Assembly (NCBI RefSeq): GCF_900292035.1
Contig: NZ_OMPO01000002.1
Location: forward strand, 682,001 to 746,000
Source of the DNA: Blastococcus sp. Marseille-P5729
GTDB taxonomy: Bacteria > Actinomycetota > Actinomycetes > Mycobacteriales > Antricoccaceae
Direction of reading: 5' to 3'
Length of the DNA: 64,000 nt
The notes below the pieces were generated by a model, which did no database searches, was not told where the DNA came from, and saw only the letters and a program-made list of their open reading frames with translations. Position 1 is the stretch's first letter. Each line of letters starts with the position of its first letter. A program made the position numbers and the translations under genes. Below, in pieces: positions 60,569 to 64,000 of the stretch.

Positions 60569-63286
60569 TCAGCTCGCCCGGCGACGTCCGGCAGCGACGG
60601 CCGCGGCGCCCGCGGTGATCAGCAGAGCGGACAGCAGCCCCATCGGCGCGGCGTCCACGCCGGTCGCGGCGAGTGCCGGGGCGCCCGGCTTCTTGCCGCC
60701 GCCGGGCTTCGGTCCGCCGGCCGGCGGGTGGCTCCCGCCGGGCTGATCCGTGCCTGCCTGGTTGCTGCCGGGCTGGCTGACCCCGGGCTGCTGATCGTCG
60801 TCGCCCGGATCGCCATCGCCCGGGTCCGCGGGATCCGGCTCCGGCGTGGCGCGGATTCCCGCGATGGCCGGATCGTGATCCGAGGAGGCGAACGGCGAGG
60901 TCGTGTAGAAGTCGGTGATGTTGTAGTTGCGGCGCGAGTACTGCATCGCGACCGATTCGTCACCGTTGATGTCCCACACCGCGGCGCCGGTGACCAGCTC
61001 GAGCGCCTTGGCGTTGGCGAAGATGTGGTCGAGCGAGCCGAGCCGGCCGCTGAACTGGTAGGTGGCGGACGTGGGCTCGAAGAGCTTCTCGACGCCCGTG
61101 TAGCCGGCGCCTTCGATGATCTGGACCGGGGTCTCCTTGCTGTAGGCGTTGAAGTCGCCGAGCAGGAAGACCGCCTCGTCGGCGTACGCCGTGTTCGCCC
61201 AGGTCGTCAGCGCGGTGGCCTGCGCCTCGCGAGAGGGGTTGGCCAGACCCTGGCCCGTGCCGTCGTCCTCGCCGGAGCCCTTGGACTTGAAGTGGTTCGC
61301 GATCGCGACGAAGGACGTCGTGCTGTCGTTCACGGTGAACTTCTGGGCCAGCGGGTAGCGGGCGTTCGCGAAGGCACCGTCGAGCAGGATCTCCGACGGG
61401 CCGTCGAGCGAGACGACGTCGGGGTTGTAGATGAAGGCGGTGCGGATGACATCCTCGTTCGGCGGCAGGACGACGGGCGAGGGGGCGTAGGCCCAGTTGC
61501 CGCCGGCGGCGTTGAGCGCGGCGACCAGCTCGGCGAGCGCCTTGTCGCGGTCCTGGCCGGGGAGGTAGGTGATACCCGCGGAGTTCTCGACCTCCATGAG
61601 GGCGACGATCTCGGCGCCGGAGCTGTTGATCGCGTTGACGATCTTCGCCTGCTGGTCGGCGAAGGCCTCCGGGGTGTAGGCGCCGCGGACCTGGCAGTCG
61701 CGCGCGCCCACCGGGTTGCCCTCGCGGTCGTCGTAGGAACGGCAGCCTGCCTCGTCCTGGCCGAGGTCGGTGAAGTAGTTCAGCACGTTGAAGGCGGCCA
61801 TCTGCAGGTCGCCGCCGACGGACGGCACGGTCGCCTCACGGTCGTTCTCGCTGGTGATCGGGATGTCGACGTCGTCGCTGCCGACGACCTGCCCGACCGG
61901 CTGGTAGTTCCACTGGAAGCGGTAGTCGAGGATCACCGGCGAGACGAAGGTGACCTGCGAGCCGGTGCGCATCGGCGTCTCCTGGCTCAGGTACGGCAGC
62001 GGGGTCGACTGCGCGGTCTGGTTGGTGAGGTAGTTCCAGCTGGATCCGTCGTCCAGCGTGATGTACTTCGCCAGGTTCGCCGCCTCGTACGCCGCGGCCT
62101 CGGGCCCGGGAGCGACCACGTCGGTGGCTTGGTAGAGCGGCTGGTCGCCGTACGCCAAGCCGATCTGCCCGTACTGGCTGAGCTGGTAGTTGTTCGTGAT
62201 CGTGTAGCTGCCGATCGGGTGGACCAGCATGCCCTCGTACTGCTCCTTCTCGGCGTCCGTCGCAGGCAGGGTCTCGAGCTCGACCGCCTTCGCCGGCGCG
62301 CAGTCGCTCGCGGGCGCGATCGTCGGCGAGCTGAGCTGGGTGAGCCCGTAGTACTCGCCCGCCGTGCCGGTCACGGTCAGGCAGGCGCCGACCGTCGCCG
62401 GCTCGGCGCCGCTGCCGAGGTAGACGAAGATGCCGTCGGAGGCACCGGGGGTGCTGTCCTCGACGCCGCCCGAGCCGGGAGTCTGCAGATAGAAGCCGTT
62501 GAACCCGCCGGTCGGGTAGCTGGCGGTCACCACGCCGATGGTGGTGACGCGCTGCCCGTTCATCGGGGTCTCCGCGCCGGCGCCCTGGATCTCGGCGATC
62601 GACACCACGGTCGGGTCCGGCTCGGGCTCTGGATCCGGGTCGGGATCGGGGGTGGTGCCGGTGTTGGCTGCGCCCGGGGTCGGGGTCTCCAGGAAGGTGA
62701 AGTCGGTCGCGTTGTCATCGGTGTCGACAGCGGTGGTGCGGCCGAGCGAGCCGGGTGTGGAGTTGCTTCCTGTGTAGGTCGCGGCCGTTCCTTCCGGCGA
62801 GTTCGAACCGCCGTAGCCGAGCTTGTCGACGACGAGCTCGGGCTGCGTGGCGGGGTTGATCGCCGTGGTGGTGCTCGCGAGGAAGACGGTTCCGGTGGTG
62901 CCTGAGGGGTTCACTCCGCTGGTCTGGTCGGGCTCCGGCAGGGGCGCGCCTGTGGTGCCGTTGCTGCCGAGCTGGATCACGTAGTAGCCGCCGGGCTCGA
63001 TGGTGCCGGTGAGCGCAACGACGCCGCTGGCGTTCCCGGTGCCGGTCGCCGAGCGGTACTGGATCGACATGCCGTTGAGGTCGATGGCCGTGCCGGTGGG
63101 GTTGTGCAGCTCCACGAACTTGTTCGTGTACGGCTGGTTAGCACTGCCGCCGCGAGCGTAGAGCTCGTTGATGATCACCCCGTCGCTCACCGCGGCGGCT
63201 GGCAGCTGCGTCATCAGCGTGGCTGCGAGCGCGGTCGCGATGACGAGGATGAAGTTGCGGACGGCGGTGCGGAGGGACGTCGGCAT
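60569..63286 (-). CDS. secreted nuclease of the ExeM/NucH type with sortase-like tail
   Basis: This ~905-residue exported enzyme starts at ATG 63286, which has GAGG six bases upstream; ATG 63298 is less likely. A signal peptide (about 1-30, ending PAAAVS) precedes a lamin-tail domain (about 31-165) and a PDPDPDPEPEPDPT linker. An OB-like ExeM domain follows, then an endonuclease/exonuclease/phosphatase domain with ALMEVENSAGITYL, AIANHFKSKG, LLGDFNAY and SSDHDPAIAGI. The C-terminus has a Gly/Pro-rich spacer, then LAATGVDAAP, a hydrophobic helix and RRRAS: a class-E-sortase-type signal (LAxTG). It should degrade extracellular DNA at the cell surface. Confidence 0.9.
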   Translation of the reverse strand: MPTSLRTAVRNFILVIATALAATLMTQLPAAAVSDGVIINELYARGGSANQPYTNKFVELHNPTGTAIDLNGMSIQYRSATGTGNASGVVALTGTIEPGGYYVIQLGSNGTTGAPLPEPDQTSGVNPSGTTGTVFLASTTTAINPATQPELVVDKLGYGGSNSPEGTAATYTGSNSTPGSLGRTTAVDTDDNATDFTFLETPTPGAANTGTTPDPDPDPEPEPDPTVVSIAEIQGAGAETPMNGQRVTTIGVVTASYPTGGFNGFYLQTPGSGGVEDSTPGASDGIFVYLGSGAEPATVGACLTVTGTAGEYYGLTQLSSPTIAPASDCAPAKAVELETLPATDAEKEQYEGMLVHPIGSYTITNNYQLSQYGQIGLAYGDQPLYQATDVVAPGPEAAAYEAANLAKYITLDDGSSWNYLTNQTAQSTPLPYLSQETPMRTGSQVTFVSPVILDYRFQWNYQPVGQVVGSDDVDIPITSENDREATVPSVGGDLQMAAFNVLNYFTDLGQDEAGCRSYDDREGNPVGARDCQVRGAYTPEAFADQQAKIVNAINSSGAEIVALMEVENSAGITYLPGQDRDKALAELVAALNAAGGNWAYAPSPVVLPPNEDVIRTAFIYNPDVVSLDGPSEILLDGAFANARYPLAQKFTVNDSTTSFVAIANHFKSKGSGEDDGTGQGLANPSREAQATALTTWANTAYADEAVFLLGDFNAYSKETPVQIIEGAGYTGVEKLFEPTSATYQFSGRLGSLDHIFANAKALELVTGAAVWDINGDESVAMQYSRRNYNITDFYTTSPFASSDHDPAIAGIRATPEPDPADPGDGDPGDDDQQPGVSQPGSNQAGTDQPGGSHPPAGGPKPGGGKKPGAPALAATGVDAAPMGLLSALLITAGAAAVAAGRRRAS

Positions 63287-63518
63287 CGAGGACCTCATTG
63301 GCTGGTAGCGGAGAACCCACCGGTGCTGGGGGGCGGACGACGCTGTCGTCGTGGCTCCGACGACGTTAACGCCGTCCACACACTCACGGGAACCAGGTGA
63401 GCGCACCGTTGCGCAGGTGTTCACGGGAGGGTCACCGACCGATAACCCTGTGCGACGATCACGTCAGCGCGGCCGCTCCGTGCTCGCTAACGATCACATC
63501 GCGAAGGGAATCGATCAG

Positions 63519-64000
63519 GTGGATATTCAGGGCAAGGTCGCAGTCGTCACCGGGGCCGCCGGCGGGATCGGAGAGGCGCTCGCGCACGAGCTGCTCGCCG
63601 AAGGCGCGAAGGTCACGGTCGTCGATCTCGACCAGAAGCGGGTGGACGCCGCGGTCGCGAAGCTGGCCGAGAAGTACGCCGGCTCGGTGATCGGCATGGC
63701 CGGGGATGTCAGCAGCAACGACGTCATCCGCGGGATCATCGAGCGCACCGAGAGCGAGCTCGGCGAGATCGAGATGTACTTCGCCAATGCCGGCATCATC
63801 GGCCCGCACGGAATTGGCGACTCAGACGACGACTGGGACCAGATCATCGACGTCAACGTGCTCGCGCACGTGCGCGCCGCGCGGATGCTGGTACCGGCAT
63901 GGGTCGAGCGGGGCTCGGGCTACTTCATCTCCACAGCGTCCGCTGCGGGCCTGCTCAGCCAGATCGGCGCGGCGGCGTACTCGACGACGAAGTCGGCCGC
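63519..64000 (+). CDS. short-chain dehydrogenase/reductase (3' end outside window)
   Basis: The frame from GTG 63519 is open to the end of the window (160 codons). It begins VDIQGKVAVVTGAAGGIGEALAHELL, the NAD(P)-binding TGxxxGxG motif, with VDLDQKRV at the second strand (acidic, favouring NAD). FANAGIIGP follows, then IDVNVLAHVRAARMLVP, the active-site Ser in FISTASAAGLL and the YSTTKSAA Tyr/Lys pair at the edge. AAGGGA about nine bases upstream supports the start. The substrate is unknown. It is divergent from the nuclease gene. Confidence 0.93.
   Translation, partial: MDIQGKVAVVTGAAGGIGEALAHELLAEGAKVTVVDLDQKRVDAAVAKLAEKYAGSVIGMAGDVSSNDVIRGIIERTESELGEIEMYFANAGIIGPHGIGDSDDDWDQIIDVNVLAHVRAARMLVPAWVERGSGYFISTASAAGLLSQIGAAAYSTTKSA

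Noticed and set aside
60728-62905. A 725-codon open frame antisense to the secreted nuclease
   Set aside because: The opposite frame encodes a clear signal peptide, nuclease motifs and sorting tail. The antisense product is repetitive and Arg/Val-rich.

Overview
The window is chromosomal DNA from a high-GC actinomycete. Evidence for this includes pervasive G/C third positions, frequent GTG/TTG starts, an XPB-type helicase next to its helicase-associated partner (the arrangement of Rv0861c/Rv0862c in Mycobacterium tuberculosis), a DUF3263/LytR_C gene pair (as Rv0430/Rv0431), a two-domain Cdc48-like ATPase (as Rv0435c), a CIRCE-controlled groEL without groES, a SAM-IV riboswitch and an F420/FMN luciferase-like enzyme repertoire. 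The genus cannot be fixed from this stretch. There are no rRNA, tRNA, CRISPR, prophage or insertion-sequence genes. Gene order is mostly that of a core chromosome.

Layout. 1-2.2 kb: end of a membrane protein, a DUF2771-type lipoprotein, a long cold-shock protein, a HAD phosphatase and a small conserved protein. 2.3-7.4 kb: a DNA-repair block (helicase-associated protein, exonuclease III, XPB helicase). 7.4-9.4 kb: cysE preceded by a previously unannotated 23-codon leader peptide and a hairpin, an HD hydrolase and a DUF4031 protein. 9.6-21.2 kb: a branched-chain-amino-acid-type ABC importer (livF-G-H-M) followed by FIVE tandem, clearly paralogous substrate-binding lipoproteins, each separated by its own hairpin terminator. 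This is the most striking feature of the window. 21.2-24 kb: RNA 2',3'-cyclic phosphodiesterase, ROK sugar kinase, GT87 membrane glycosyltransferase. 24.1-26.5 kb: groEL with CIRCE, then a CstR-like CsoR-family repressor facing a collapsed CoA-disulfide-reductase/rhodanese remnant across a perfect operator palindrome.

26.5-32.1 kb: ilvE, an amidase, a transglutaminase-like protein, cspA and riboswitch-controlled metY. 32.2-33.5 kb: an AbiEi/DUF559-type gene bracketed by two copies of a three-unit 19-bp palindromic repeat. 33.5-37.2 kb: an ABC-2 permease translationally coupled to a 942-residue fusion of a secreted-type alpha/beta hydrolase with an ABC ATPase. 37.3-41.4 kb: a GH65-phosphorylase/beta-phosphoglucomutase fusion and trehalose-6-phosphate phosphatase. 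41.4-43.3 kb: a luciferase-like monooxygenase and its divergent FMN reductase. 43.3-48.2 kb: the Cdc48-like ATPase, a decayed patch, LytR_C and DUF3263 proteins, and RarD. 48.3-51.8 kb: a cholesterol-oxidase-like GMC enzyme, uracil-DNA glycosylase, a flavin reductase and thioredoxin.

52-60.6 kb looks like a lipid-oxidation neighbourhood: a self-sufficient CYP102-type P450-reductase fusion overlapping a TetR regulator, an acyl-CoA synthetase, an F420-type luciferase-family oxidoreductase, an acyl-CoA dehydrogenase and a cyclase-family hydrolase. The window ends with a large secreted nuclease carrying a sortase-like tail and the start of a short-chain dehydrogenase. No pathway is proven by the sequence. 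Functions rest on recognised motifs and my recollection of families, and no database search was run.
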